Assembly: GCA_019115665.1 (NCBI GenBank)
Contig: DXDD01000005.1
Location: 1 to 32,245, forward strand
Source of the DNA: Candidatus Eisenbergiella pullistercoris
GTDB lineage: Bacteria; Bacillota; Clostridia; Lachnospirales; Lachnospiraceae
DNA length: 32,245 nt
Reading direction: 5' to 3'
Shown: positions 7,877-16,289 of the stretch, piece after piece
How positions within the stretch are numbered: position 1 is the stretch's first letter
Layout of the letters: each line of letters starts with the position of its first letter
Notes under the pieces: generated by a model
Seen by the model: only the letters and a program-made list of their open reading frames with translations
The model's database searches: none
Told to the model about the DNA's origin: nothing
Program-made: the position numbers and the translations under genes

Positions 7877-9196
7877 TCACAGCTCTTTCAGCAGGAAAGC
7901 CATATAGAGGGGGAGCGTAAGAAGCTGTCCGTCGCGTCCCACATTACTGTCTCCCAGCTTGATCGCATGACTGACATGATATTTTTCAGGATGGTGCAGG
8001 ATCGTTCTGGTGCTTTTCGTATTTCCGGTGGCTGCTTTGACCTCCACCAGAGTGCATTGCCCTTTATAACGGATCACAAAGTCCACCTCCAAACCGCTGT
8101 CTTTATGGAAATAGTAGAGTTTTCGTCCCATCTTGCCGAAAATATCAGCAATCAGGTTTTCAAAGATCGCCCCTTTATAGCCATGGAGGTTTCCTCTCAG
8201 GATGTCATACTGTGTGCCGTCCTCCAGCATGCTGACAAAAAGGCCGCAGTCGCTCATATACACCTTGAATACATCCTCTTTGGCATTTCCATCCAGAGGC
8301 AGTTCCGTAATGTTCAGATTGTAGCAGCGGACAATGATCCCGGCATCTTCGATCCATTGCAGACTCCCGGCGTATTTCGACGCGGTGGAGCCTTTTTTGA
8401 CAACAGAATATTGAAATTTCTTATTTTCTTTGCTGAGCTGCTTCGGGATGGACTGAAAACATTCCCTGATCCGGGATTTGTCTTTCTTCTCCGCATACTT
8501 TATCATATCGTCCTCATAGGAGCGGACAATATCCCTCTGGATCTGCAGCACTTCGTCCATCCGCTTCGTGTCCACAAAGGTCTGCACGGCGTCCGGCATG
8601 CCGCCGACAACCGTATATTGCAGGAGCAGCTGTCTCATGCGGCTGTGCAGGGCCTGCGGGACAGGAGTTTCCTTTTCCAGACATTTCTTCAGCATTTCAA
8701 TGACAGGATCGGCAATCCCGTTGGCCCACAGAAATTCCTCAAAGTCCAGCGGATACATATCGATCACGGTTTCCGAACCGACAGGAACGGATTTCGGCTC
8801 TTTCCCATACCCTTTCACTCCCAGCAGGGAACCGGTTCCGATCACGTCGTAACGCCCATCCGTCCGAAAAAATTTCAGCGCGGTTCTGGCTTCCGGGCAT
8901 TCCTGAATCTCGTCCAGAATCAGGACTGTGCTGCCGCTCTCAAATACCGCTTCTCTTCCCAGAAGAGCGGACAGCATCATCACGATTGTATCCACATCCA
9001 GGGCCCCGGCAAATACGGAGGCATAGTCCGGGTTTTCATAAAAATTCAGATACACGACATGTTTGTAATTTTTCTTCGCAAAATTAAGGACAGAAAACGT
9101 CTTGCCGCACTGTCTGCAGCCCTTGATGATCAAAGGTTTGCGATTCTCCGCGGCTTTCCAGTCCTTCAGCTTCTTCTCTATTTTTCTTTTCAGCAT
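7877..9196 (-). CDS. AAA_14/DUF4143 ATPase
   Basis: 439 residues. It shows Walker A GCRQCGKT (26-33, Lys32), Walker B VLILDEIQE (Asp95, Glu96) and a GTGSLLGV sensor-like segment. The C-terminal half matches DUF4143, containing DCGLFVSMLEDG, GAIFENLIADIF and a restriction-endonuclease-like motif (LEVDFVIRY, then CTLVEVKA). These proteins are widespread in anaerobes, often in many copies; a role in defence or toxin-like behaviour has been suggested but their biochemistry is largely unknown. GGAGG precedes the ATG by 9 nt. Its promoter and an unusual operator-like repeat ladder lie directly upstream (9230-9354). Confidence 0.93.
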   Translation of the reverse strand: MLKRKIEKKLKDWKAAENRKPLIIKGCRQCGKTFSVLNFAKKNYKHVVYLNFYENPDYASVFAGALDVDTIVMMLSALLGREAVFESGSTVLILDEIQECPEARTALKFFRTDGRYDVIGTGSLLGVKGYGKEPKSVPVGSETVIDMYPLDFEEFLWANGIADPVIEMLKKCLEKETPVPQALHSRMRQLLLQYTVVGGMPDAVQTFVDTKRMDEVLQIQRDIVRSYEDDMIKYAEKKDKSRIRECFQSIPKQLSKENKKFQYSVVKKGSTASKYAGSLQWIEDAGIIVRCYNLNITELPLDGNAKEDVFKVYMSDCGLFVSMLEDGTQYDILRGNLHGYKGAIFENLIADIFGKMGRKLYYFHKDSGLEVDFVIRYKGQCTLVEVKAATGNTKSTRTILHHPEKYHVSHAIKLGDSNVGRDGQLLTLPLYMAFLLKEL

Positions 9197-9229
9197 GCCC
9201 CTTCCGCCTCCTTTTTCCCGTTTTCTTAT

Positions 9230-9258
9230 AGTATAGTGTGAATCCGCAACTTTTTCAA
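9230..9258 (-). promoter_or_regulatory. Strong promoter of the AAA_14/DUF4143 gene
   Basis: On the minus strand -35 TTGAAA (9253-9258) and -10 TATACT (9230-9235) are spaced by exactly 17 bp. The -35 box is part of the first copy of the repeat ladder described next, so repeat occupancy would directly affect this promoter. Confidence 0.75.
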
Positions 9259-9354
9259 ATAACTTTTGTTATAAATCGTCATTTTTTCAATTGACTTCTT
9301 CTGTTAACCACCAACTTTTTCAAGTGACTTTCGTCATAAAATATTAACTTTTTC
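9248..9354. repeat. Four operator-like repeats at 32-33-bp steps upstream of the AAA_14 gene
   Basis: Copies start at 9248, 9280, 9313 and 9346 (the last only AACTTTTTC). Plus-strand consensus is AACTTTTTCAAgTGACTTT followed by cGTcATAAA; on the minus strand each reads TTGAAAAAGTT, i.e. it contains the -35 hexamer. The spacing of about three helical turns puts the copies on one face of the DNA. The rest of the gene-free stretch 9197-9559 holds only the promoter and the palindrome at 9466-9504. Confidence 0.8.
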
Positions 9355-9465
9355 GTGTTCCACAGTCCGCTCCGTCAATCACAGAAAAAATATTGGCTCT
9401 GCCAACGTGCCGGACCAGACAGAAAAAAAGAAAAGCGTCAATGGTCGCCCACCAGCCGCAAAATG

Positions 9466-9504
9466 AATCGGAACCGGCGCGCTTGTCACGCGCCGGTTCC
9501 GATT
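9466..9504. terminator. 16-bp perfect palindrome downstream of the GH78 gene, possible terminator or 3' stabiliser
   Basis: AATCGGAACCGGCGCG (9466-9481) is the exact reverse complement of 9489-9504, with a 7-nt loop. It lies 55 bp after the stop codon of the minus-strand rhamnosidase gene. On that strand only a weak T run (CATTTTG) follows, so it is not a textbook intrinsic terminator; it could block exonucleases or act as a repeat element. Confidence 0.5.
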
Positions 9505-9559
9505 GTGGGTGGAATGCTGTCAGTAACAGCAATCTTTTATTTTCTCATTCGCCGCAGGC

Positions 9560-11728
9560 TCAGTCCTCATCCACGCAGAAGGTGTATTCGCCCGCTTCCA
9601 CCTCTTTTTCCTTCCCGTCGATCACGATCACGGAAGGAGACGGGGTGATGATCTCATAGCGTACCTTTTTCTGTCCGTTCTCTTCGATATGGCTCCAGGC
9701 GGAACGGACCAGGCCGTGTCTGGTTTCCAGAGAAACCTCCAGCCATTCCAGCTTCCCGTCCGGCTTCGGCGCGATGCGCACCTTCGCGAATCCGGGCTCC
9801 TCCGGTTTGATTCCCGCAGCCTCCTCGTAAATCCAGTCTGCCACCGCGCCGTAGGCGTAATGGTTGAAGGAGTTCATGTCCGTGCTCCAGAAATCTCCGT
9901 TTTCCATGATGCCGTCCCAGTGCTCCCACACGGTGGTCGCGCCCTTCGTCACAGGATAGAGCCAGGAAGGATATTCCGTGCGCAGAAGGAGGGTGTAGGC
10001 CAGATCGGTGTGGCCGTAGCCGCTGAGCACATGGAGCAGATAAGGGGTTCCCACAAAACCGGTCTGCAGCTTCTTTCCGTCCGCGATCACCTTTGCCGCC
10101 AGCTGATCCGCCGTCTTCTGCTTATCCTCCGCCAGGTCAAAATGAACGGCGAGCACCATTTCCGTCTGGGTCCGGTAATCCGGGAAGGTCCTGCGGAAGG
10201 TTTTCACGATGTTGTCATACAGCGCTTCATATTCGCTCACATCCTCGCCCAGGACCTTTCCGGCCTTCACCACCAGCGCGGTGGAGTGGGCGTAAAAGGC
10301 GGAGGCGATGAAGTCCGCCCGGGAAGAGCCCTTATAGCTTCCCACCGGAGCGTCCAGTCCAAGCCAGTCCTCATAATGGTTTCCGCCCGTCCACAGGTAT
10401 TCGTCCTTCGTGGCAGCGGTGATGGAGCCGACATATTTTTTCATGCAGTCAAACTGCTGGCGCAGGATGGCGGGATTTCCGTAGGTCAGGTAAATCTGCC
10501 AGGGGCAGATGGTCGCCGCGTCGTCCCAGGCCGCGCTTCCGCTTCCCGTGCCGCAGGCGGGGATCACATGAGGGATGGAGCCGTCCTCGCACTGGTCTGT
10601 GGCCATATCGGAAAGCCATTTGGTGAAAAATTTTTCCACATCATAGTTATAGGAAGCGGTTTTCACAAAGGCCTGCGCGTCTCCCGTCCAGCCAAGGCGC
10701 TCATCCCGCTGCGGGCAGTCCGTGGGCACATCCAGGAAATTGCCCCTCTGTCCCCACACGATATTGGAAAACAGACGGTTCAACAGCGGATTGGAGCTGG
10801 AAATGCGCCCCGTACGCTTCATGTGGGAGTGCACCGCCACCGCCGTAAACTGCTCCGGCGCAGGCGTGCCCGGGAAGCTGTCCAGCCGGATATAGCGGAA
10901 GCCGAAGAAGGTCAGATGGGGATGATACGTCTGCACGCCGTCCTTACAGGTATAGAAGATCTTCGCCTTCGCGCTGCGGTAATTGGCGTTGTAGAAATTT
11001 CCTTCCTTGTCCAGCACCTCGCCGTGAGAGATCTCCACCGCGTCGCCGGCCTTCGCGTCCACGGTGAAGCGCACATAGCCCGTCACCTCCTGGCCGAAGT
11101 CCACCACCGTTTCTCCCTTCGGGGTGGTGAAAACGCGCTCCGCCGCCACGTATTCCTCTTCCCTCGTCTCTTCGCCCTGCTGGGGGATCAGGTTCTGCGT
11201 CCCTTTATCCAGGCAGACCACAGGCTGCGTTTCTTTTGCTTCAAAGGAAGCGTCGAAGGTCTCCCCGTCATAGATCTCGCTGAAACGGACCTGGCTCTCC
11301 TTCGCCGTCCAGCTCTCGTCCGTGGCGATCACCTTCCGGGAACCGTCCTCTCCGGTCAGGACAAGCTGGGCGATCAGGCCGGCCGGAACATGCGCCCTTT
11401 CGTCCCTCTCCCCTTCATTGGCCCAGCCGGGCATGGGGCTTCTGTACCACCCCTTTCCCACGGTCACCTCCAGCGTGTTCTCTTCCGCCAGAAGCGCCGT
11501 CACATCGTAGGCCTGATACTGATGTCTCTTCTCATAAGAGGTCCAGCCGGGAGCCAGCACGTATTCCCCCACTCTTTTCCCGTTCAGGAAAGCCTCGTAA
11601 ACGCCCATGGCGGTGATGAAAAGCTCCGCCTTTGCGATCTTCCCCTCCGCCGGAAACGCCTTTTCATACACCGGGCACACGTCTCCCATTTCCTGTGCCG
11701 GCGCGATCCATTTTGCACTCCACTCCAT
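9560..11728 (-). CDS. GH78 alpha-L-rhamnosidase
   Basis: 722 residues; no signal peptide, so probably cytoplasmic. The N-terminal carbohydrate-binding-like modules (MEWSAKWIAPAQE, then FLNGKRVGEYVLAPGWTSYE) precede the six-hairpin (alpha/alpha)6 catalytic domain with the GH78 signature TDCPQRDERLGWTGD (about 336-350), which contains the acidic residues used by characterised rhamnosidases. A VWEHWDG motif comes near the end of the catalytic domain, followed by a C-terminal beta domain. It should release terminal alpha-L-rhamnose from plant or microbial glycans or flavonoids. The start at 11728 (MEWSAKWIAP) is preferred over an upstream in-frame ATG because the family begins here and AAAGGTGG precedes it. 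It follows the AraC gene by 112 bp and belongs to the SGNH-GH31-AraC-GH78 locus. Confidence 0.92.
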   Translation of the reverse strand: MEWSAKWIAPAQEMGDVCPVYEKAFPAEGKIAKAELFITAMGVYEAFLNGKRVGEYVLAPGWTSYEKRHQYQAYDVTALLAEENTLEVTVGKGWYRSPMPGWANEGERDERAHVPAGLIAQLVLTGEDGSRKVIATDESWTAKESQVRFSEIYDGETFDASFEAKETQPVVCLDKGTQNLIPQQGEETREEEYVAAERVFTTPKGETVVDFGQEVTGYVRFTVDAKAGDAVEISHGEVLDKEGNFYNANYRSAKAKIFYTCKDGVQTYHPHLTFFGFRYIRLDSFPGTPAPEQFTAVAVHSHMKRTGRISSSNPLLNRLFSNIVWGQRGNFLDVPTDCPQRDERLGWTGDAQAFVKTASYNYDVEKFFTKWLSDMATDQCEDGSIPHVIPACGTGSGSAAWDDAATICPWQIYLTYGNPAILRQQFDCMKKYVGSITAATKDEYLWTGGNHYEDWLGLDAPVGSYKGSSRADFIASAFYAHSTALVVKAGKVLGEDVSEYEALYDNIVKTFRRTFPDYRTQTEMVLAVHFDLAEDKQKTADQLAAKVIADGKKLQTGFVGTPYLLHVLSGYGHTDLAYTLLLRTEYPSWLYPVTKGATTVWEHWDGIMENGDFWSTDMNSFNHYAYGAVADWIYEEAAGIKPEEPGFAKVRIAPKPDGKLEWLEVSLETRHGLVRSAWSHIEENGQKKVRYEIITPSPSVIVIDGKEKEVEAGEYTFCVDED

Positions 11729-11840
11729 GATAAAAACCACCTTTCCGCCGCCTTCGGCGGCTCTCTTTTTTATTTTTTCACGGTGCGGGCCGCGCCCGGA
11801 CATATCCTGCCTGCGGCCCGCGCCGGTCTTTCCTTTCTTT

Positions 11841-12914
11841 CTACAGGCTGATCCTGCTGCGGATATTCCGGTACTGCGTCGGCGTCATGCTGAAGCTCTC
11901 CCGAAAATTCCGGTAAAAACAGCTGATGTCCGCATAGCCCACGGCGGCGGCCACCTCCTCGATGCTGCAGGAGGAATTTTCAATCATCTGCACGGCCTGC
12001 TTCATCCTAAGCTCCTTTAGCAGGAAGCGGAAGGTCTTCCCCGTTTCCCGGCGGATATAACGGCTCAGATAGCCCTCGCTCCTTCCGAAACGCTTCGCCA
12101 GCTCCGGCAGCGTCACCGTGGCGTAATGCTCCCGGATGTAGCGGATCATCTCCGGAAGGGCCGCGTCCGCCTCGCTCAGGTGTCCCACGCTTTCCATCCT
12201 GCCGGAATGCTCCTTCAGAGCCCTGCCGAACAGAAGCATCACATAGCCCTTCATCATCAGGTTTTTCCCGGCCCTGCTTCCCGCCCTGTCCAGAAGCCCC
12301 TCCGCGCACATTTCCCGCACCAGCTCCTGCAGCCTTTCGTCCCGTCCGCAGCGCACCAGCAGCGCCCGTTCGTTCCCCTTGCTGTAAAGCATCTGCCAGA
12401 AAAAATCGGAGATATCGTCGTTTTCCATCAGAAGGCTGTAAAAAGCCTCCCCGAAGGTGCTGCGCTTGATGATGATGTTCACCGTCACCGCGCCTTCCTC
12501 CGCCGAAAAAACCGCCTGGCTCACCTCCGGCGGGATGATGACAAAATCTCCCTCCTCCATCCGGAACCGCCGGTCCTGCCCCTTCTCTCTCAGGTAAAAG
12601 AAAAAGCCTTTCCGCAGGGCATAGACGATCTTAATGAACTTCAGGCTGTGATAAAAGGGCGGCACGTACCGGTCATGCAGCACAATGGAAACCTCCATCC
12701 GCTCCTCCGGAAAGCAGTCCTGCTCGGTCAGGAGATTTCCCATGAAAAAGGGAGCCTTTTCCTCCAGAGGGACGCTTTCCCTCTGCGTTTTCCGGAAGCC
12801 ATCCACGAATTCCTCCCAGCCCCATACCACATGATCGAAGGCCGCAGGATTGGATTCATACAGGCGCTTCGCGTTTCTTTCAAAATCCCGGAGCTCTATG
12901 AGCGCTTTCTCCAT
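11841..12914 (-). CDS. AraC-family regulator of the glycoside hydrolase locus
   Basis: 357 residues from the ATG at 12914, chosen because GGAGG lies 8 nt upstream; ATGs at 12929 and 12941 have poorer sites. The N-terminal ~240 residues contain a cupin-like region (RFRMEEGDFVIIPPEVSQAV). The C-terminal ~100 residues have two helix-turn-helix motifs (TLPELAKRFGRSEGYLSRYI and IEEVAAAVGYADISCFYRNF) and end SMTPTQYRNIRS. Its position between GH31 and GH78 genes on the same strand suggests it senses a breakdown product, perhaps rhamnose-related, and activates the locus; this is inference. A promoter candidate lies at 13076-13104. Confidence 0.9.
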   Translation of the reverse strand: MEKALIELRDFERNAKRLYESNPAAFDHVVWGWEEFVDGFRKTQRESVPLEEKAPFFMGNLLTEQDCFPEERMEVSIVLHDRYVPPFYHSLKFIKIVYALRKGFFFYLREKGQDRRFRMEEGDFVIIPPEVSQAVFSAEEGAVTVNIIIKRSTFGEAFYSLLMENDDISDFFWQMLYSKGNERALLVRCGRDERLQELVREMCAEGLLDRAGSRAGKNLMMKGYVMLLFGRALKEHSGRMESVGHLSEADAALPEMIRYIREHYATVTLPELAKRFGRSEGYLSRYIRRETGKTFRFLLKELRMKQAVQMIENSSCSIEEVAAAVGYADISCFYRNFRESFSMTPTQYRNIRSRISL

Positions 12915-13075
12915 GCCCGTATCCTCCATTCCCTTCGCCATGCCGGAACCCGTCCGCCCCTTTCCTTCCTTGCCGGAACTGTCTTTACTGGAACTGTCTT
13001 TTTCAGAAGCATTCTGCCAGATGCGTCCGCGCTCCTTTCGGCGCGCCGCTTTTATGCGGCTTTCAGCTCTTTTCC

Positions 13076-13104
13076 ATCATATCCTTATAGTCATAAAATG
13101 TCAC
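13076..13104 (-). promoter_or_regulatory. Candidate promoter for the AraC-GH78 pair
   Basis: Minus-strand -35 GTGACA (13099-13104), 17-bp spacer, -10 TATGAT (13076-13081). The leader to the ATG at 12914 is about 155 nt and includes two copies of GGAACTGTCTTT (plus strand, near 12970-13000). It lies just past the GH31 stop codon. Confidence 0.5.
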
Positions 13105-13138
13105 TATCCTTTTTGACTGTCTTTTTATGATCCTTTTC

Positions 13139-14647
13139 TCACTTTTTCCGGAACCAGATCAGCTTCTCCAGCGGCGCGTCCGCGCAGACCGTGCGGCCGC
13201 CTTTCCAAAGCCTGCCGGCTTCGTCCTCCCACAGCCCCTCCGGCAGCTTCACCGGACGGCTTCTTTCTCCCTTTTTCAGAACCGGAGCCGCAAGGATTTC
13301 GCTTCCCAGCATGAACTGATCCGAGATCCGCTCCATGCCCTGTCCCGGGAATTCCCAGGCCATATGCCGCAGAATAGGTTCTCCCGTATGGGCGGCATTT
13401 TTTGCGAGCCCAGCGATATACGAACCGAACGATTCGTGCAGCAGCGCCGCCTGCCGGACGATCTCAAACCGCTCCTCATCCAGGATCCTCCAGGGCGCTG
13501 CGGAAAACTGCATCATGGGGCACAGCGCGGCCGCCTGCGCGTATCGCACCACCAGCTCCGTATCCAGATGGGAGGCGTTTTCCCGGAAGCTCGTATATTC
13601 CCCGCCGCCGATCATATCCGGGCAGTGATAGGCATAGCCAAAAAGAGACTGAACCAGGGAATTGGGAAGCAGCATGTTCAGGCCGTCCCTGTCCCAGCTG
13701 TGCAGCTTGTCCGCAAGGCGCATGATAAGCGGCTGTCCTCCAAGATTCCAGCCTGCCCGGAATTCATTGAAGGGGAAGCGCTTTCCAAACATCCCATAGG
13801 TTTTCACCTGCTCCCAGGCGGAAACGGGACAAAAGGAGCGGTCGTCGTCCCGATACATGTAGCCGTCTCCGCCGTCGAATTTGAAGCCGTCCACTCCGTA
13901 TTCCTCCATCAGGCCGCGAAGCTTCCCCTCAAACCAGGCCGCACAGTCCGGATTCGTCAGATCCAGGATGGCGCTGAAGCCGTTCCACCAGCGGCGCACC
14001 GCCGTTTCCCCCGCCGCGTCCTTCAGAAGATATCCCTTCGGCTCCAGCTCGCGGAAGGCCGCGCAGTCCGGAGATATGTAAGGCGTGATCCACAGCATCA
14101 GCCGGAAGCCCATCTGATGCAGCCGCTCCATCATTCCCTTCGGATCCGGAAACGCTCCCGCGCGGAACGCAAAGCGGCCGTAATCCTCCGCCCAGCCCTC
14201 GTCGATCATCAGGATGCCGGCCGGCATGCCGTGCTCCAGGATCCCTTCCGCATAGCGCAGGATTCCCTCCTGGGTCTGGTCATACATCAGCTCGATCCAG
14301 GTATTGTACTGAGGCTTTGTGAAAAACAGCGGCTCCGCCTCTTCTCCCGTGAACGGGAAATGCGCCCGCATGGCCGCCATATACGCGCCTCTCAGGTTTT
14401 CATATCCTTCCCGCAGCGCTGCCTCCCCATCTATCCGGATGGAGCCGTTCTCAAAGACGGCGGCAAAGGGCTTCTCGCCCCATACATATCTTCCCGCCGA
14501 AGACAGAAGCAGCGGCGTTACCTGATTCTGCGTGGCCTGTTCCCGGAAGTCCAGCACGCCGCTGTCCTCTCTTCCGAACGGCATGCGGATTCCCTCATGC
14601 ACGATGCCGCCCCACCAGTATTCGTTTTCAAGTATCTGCAGTTTCAT
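13139..14647 (-). CDS. GH31-family glycoside hydrolase
   Basis: 502 residues without a signal peptide, so probably cytoplasmic. After a beta-sandwich N-domain (about 1-110), the (beta/alpha)8 barrel shows PAGILMIDEGW, LMLWITPYISPD and VDGFKFDGGDGYMY, with Asp258 the likely nucleophile. HSWDRDGLNM (near 318-324) may hold the acid/base, and the GH31 CPDMIGGGEY motif lies at about 343-350. This compact form differs from long alpha-glucosidases or alpha-xylosidases; the substrate (alpha-glucoside, -galactoside or -xyloside) is not decidable. It lies 27 bp after the SGNH hydrolase gene and is surely in the same transcript. Confidence 0.88.
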   Translation of the reverse strand: MKLQILENEYWWGGIVHEGIRMPFGREDSGVLDFREQATQNQVTPLLLSSAGRYVWGEKPFAAVFENGSIRIDGEAALREGYENLRGAYMAAMRAHFPFTGEEAEPLFFTKPQYNTWIELMYDQTQEGILRYAEGILEHGMPAGILMIDEGWAEDYGRFAFRAGAFPDPKGMMERLHQMGFRLMLWITPYISPDCAAFRELEPKGYLLKDAAGETAVRRWWNGFSAILDLTNPDCAAWFEGKLRGLMEEYGVDGFKFDGGDGYMYRDDDRSFCPVSAWEQVKTYGMFGKRFPFNEFRAGWNLGGQPLIMRLADKLHSWDRDGLNMLLPNSLVQSLFGYAYHCPDMIGGGEYTSFRENASHLDTELVVRYAQAAALCPMMQFSAAPWRILDEERFEIVRQAALLHESFGSYIAGLAKNAAHTGEPILRHMAWEFPGQGMERISDQFMLGSEILAAPVLKKGERSRPVKLPEGLWEDEAGRLWKGGRTVCADAPLEKLIWFRKK

Positions 14648-14674
14648 GGTTGTTCTCCCTTCTATTCATTCTTC

Positions 14675-15682
14675 TTACAGGCATGCCAAAACAGGTTCCC
14701 TGTTCAGATACTCCCTCATAACCCCATACCACCGCTCCGCGATCTGACGTATCCCTTCCAGCGAAGGATGCGTCAGGTCCTGGGAGATCATCGCAGGGTC
14801 GTTCAGAAGCTCCAGCCCGTCTGTAAACACCATCCGTTTCCCAACGGCATATTTTTTCACAATGCTCCGGAAATCCGCCGCTTTCTGCGGATCGCTCCCG
14901 AAGCAGCCGAAGATGCTGGTCACAAAAACAGGCCGCTCATCCGCCCCCAGCACCGCCAGAAATTCTCTGACACGCTCCTCAAAGGTCTCCCGGCTGTACT
15001 TCTCCAGCATGTTGATGCCAAGCTCCACGGAGGCGAAATCCCAGTCCCGGCGGCTGACGAGATATTCCGCAAGGGCCTTTTCCGCCCGCGCGCTTCCCGC
15101 CGAGCCGAGGTTGAGATAATCACAGCCGAATCTCTGCGCGATCCGGAAGGGATAGGTGCAGGGCATGGCGAGCGCCAGGCTTCCATGGGTGATGGAGGAG
15201 CCGTATGCCAGGTAGGTCCTTGACGGATAATCCTCCTGCGACGGCGCTTCCACATCCCCCTCCACACCAAGATAACAGCAGGTTCCATAGGGCAGGACCA
15301 CCCGCACCACCTCCGGGTTAAAGGCCAGACCTCTTTCCTGCGTAACCTCTTTCAGGAACGCCAGATTCTTCGGTTTCTCCACTCTCAGGGCCGTTTCCTG
15401 CGTCAGGATCGTTCTGCTGGAATTCTCCCAGCCTCCCTGAAAGGAGCCGTAGTAAATATAAGCGGTCTGCGCTTCCGCGGCTTCCTCCGCCCGCAGCCTT
15501 ATTGTCGCCGCATCCCCTCTGATCTTAAAACGCAGCTCCACGCCCGTGCCGTATGCGGCCACAGAGGAAGCGCCTTCCTCCATCCGTTCCGTCACTGACA
15601 CCGGGAGCCGGGACATCCGCCAGCCTTTTTCCGTTTCCGTCATTTCCTCCACGTTGTGAAAGTCGATTCCGTCTTTAATCAT
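14675..15682 (-). CDS. SGNH/GDSL hydrolase with N-terminal beta domain (carbohydrate esterase-like)
   Basis: 335 residues. Residues 1-150 form a beta-rich N-domain. The SGNH core follows: block I YGSSITHG with Ser163, block II LNLGSAGSA, block III ELGINM (Gly222/Asn224) and block V DLTHP (Asp302, His305), so a complete catalytic set is present. Two-domain enzymes of this form are often deacetylases of plant or bacterial polysaccharides. No signal peptide is seen, so it probably works on imported oligosaccharides together with the GH31 and GH78 enzymes downstream. It is the first gene of the locus, with a promoter at 15748-15776. Confidence 0.88.
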   Translation of the reverse strand: MIKDGIDFHNVEEMTETEKGWRMSRLPVSVTERMEEGASSVAAYGTGVELRFKIRGDAATIRLRAEEAAEAQTAYIYYGSFQGGWENSSRTILTQETALRVEKPKNLAFLKEVTQERGLAFNPEVVRVVLPYGTCCYLGVEGDVEAPSQEDYPSRTYLAYGSSITHGSLALAMPCTYPFRIAQRFGCDYLNLGSAGSARAEKALAEYLVSRRDWDFASVELGINMLEKYSRETFEERVREFLAVLGADERPVFVTSIFGCFGSDPQKAADFRSIVKKYAVGKRMVFTDGLELLNDPAMISQDLTHPSLEGIRQIAERWYGVMREYLNREPVLACL

Positions 15683-15747
15683 CCTGTTTCCTCCCTTTTC
15701 TCTCTGAGCTTTCCCTGCCGCAATAAAAAAGGCAGCGGCATATTTTT

Positions 15748-15776
15748 AAGATACACCGCCGGCCTGTCGTCTGCAA
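15748..15776 (-). promoter_or_regulatory. Promoter of the SGNH-GH31 transcript
   Basis: Minus-strand -35 TTGCAG (15771-15776), 17-bp spacer, -10 TATCTT (15748-15753), about 65 bp before the ATG at 15682. It lies right after the end of the VOC gene, so the glycan locus starts as a separate transcript. Confidence 0.6.
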
Positions 15777-15812
15777 TTTCTAAATTTACGGATTTTTTCT
15801 TTTTTTAGCTTT

Positions 15813-16289
15813 TCACGCTTCCTTCGGTCCGCTTTCCAGAAGCTCGATGACCGTCTTCAGCTCCTTTTCGGCGGACAGATAGGCATATCTGCCGCTTCCG
15901 TCCGAATATTCGCCCTTCTGCTCCAGCGTCATGCCGAAGTCCCGGCAGTTTTCGATGGCCTGCTCCATGCGCATGCCGCCCACGTTGAAGGCCAGATGAT
16001 GGATCCCCTCCCCGTGGGTGTCCAGAAATTCCCGCCAGGTGGAAGGGGCCTCGTTGGGCTGGATCAGCTCGATCTGAAAGCCCGGGAAATTGAAGAAAGC
16101 GAGCAGGCTTTTGGCCTCCGGAACTTCCTTTCCCTGATACTGGGTACGGGTGATGGCATACTCTCCGGAATCTCCCACCGGAGGCTCCTCCATGCCCAGA
16201 AACTGCGCCCATTTCTTTTTGGCCTCATAGATATCCCTTACCACAAAGCCGATCTGCACGACCGCGTTCGTTCCCACGATACCGCTCAT
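15813..16289 (-). CDS. VOC-superfamily (glyoxalase/methylmalonyl-CoA epimerase-like) protein
   Basis: 158 residues with two beta-alpha-beta-beta-beta modules: VVQIGFVVRDIYEAKKKWAQ at the start, FPGFQIELIQP in the middle, and EGIHHLAFNVGGMRM then TVIELLES in the second half. Metal ligands of the fold appear conserved at three places (Glu in IELIQP, His in IHHLAF, Glu in TVIELLE), but the first one, normally His, is Gln (VQIGF). It may be an isomerase, lyase or binding protein; the substrate is unknown. Its ATG overlaps the stop of the kinase-like gene (ATGA, 16286-16289), implying translational coupling. Confidence 0.85.
   Translation of the reverse strand: MSGIVGTNAVVQIGFVVRDIYEAKKKWAQFLGMEEPPVGDSGEYAITRTQYQGKEVPEAKSLLAFFNFPGFQIELIQPNEAPSTWREFLDTHGEGIHHLAFNVGGMRMEQAIENCRDFGMTLEQKGEYSDGSGRYAYLSAEKELKTVIELLESGPKEA

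Noticed and set aside
7856-9241. A 461-codon plus-strand open frame opposite the AAA_14 gene
   Set aside because: The minus strand has Walker motifs and a good ribosome binding site; the plus frame has neither.
9248-9354. Repeat ladder considered as a CRISPR array
   Set aside because: Repeats are imperfect, separated by only 4-5 bp, and overlap a promoter; no unique spacers or cas genes.
11744-11758. GCCGCC-TTC-GGCGGC hairpin followed by T-rich DNA on the plus strand
   Set aside because: No plus-strand gene ends there; on the minus strand it lies in the leader of the GH78 gene, and the T-rich side is upstream, so it is not a terminator.
9689-11851. A 720-codon plus-strand open frame opposite the GH78 gene
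   Set aside because: Shadow of a conserved glycosidase; no start signals or family motifs.
13127-15223. A 698-codon plus-strand open frame across GH31 and SGNH genes
   Set aside because: Antisense to two clear enzymes; composition rich in His/Gln/Arg/Pro without domain signs.
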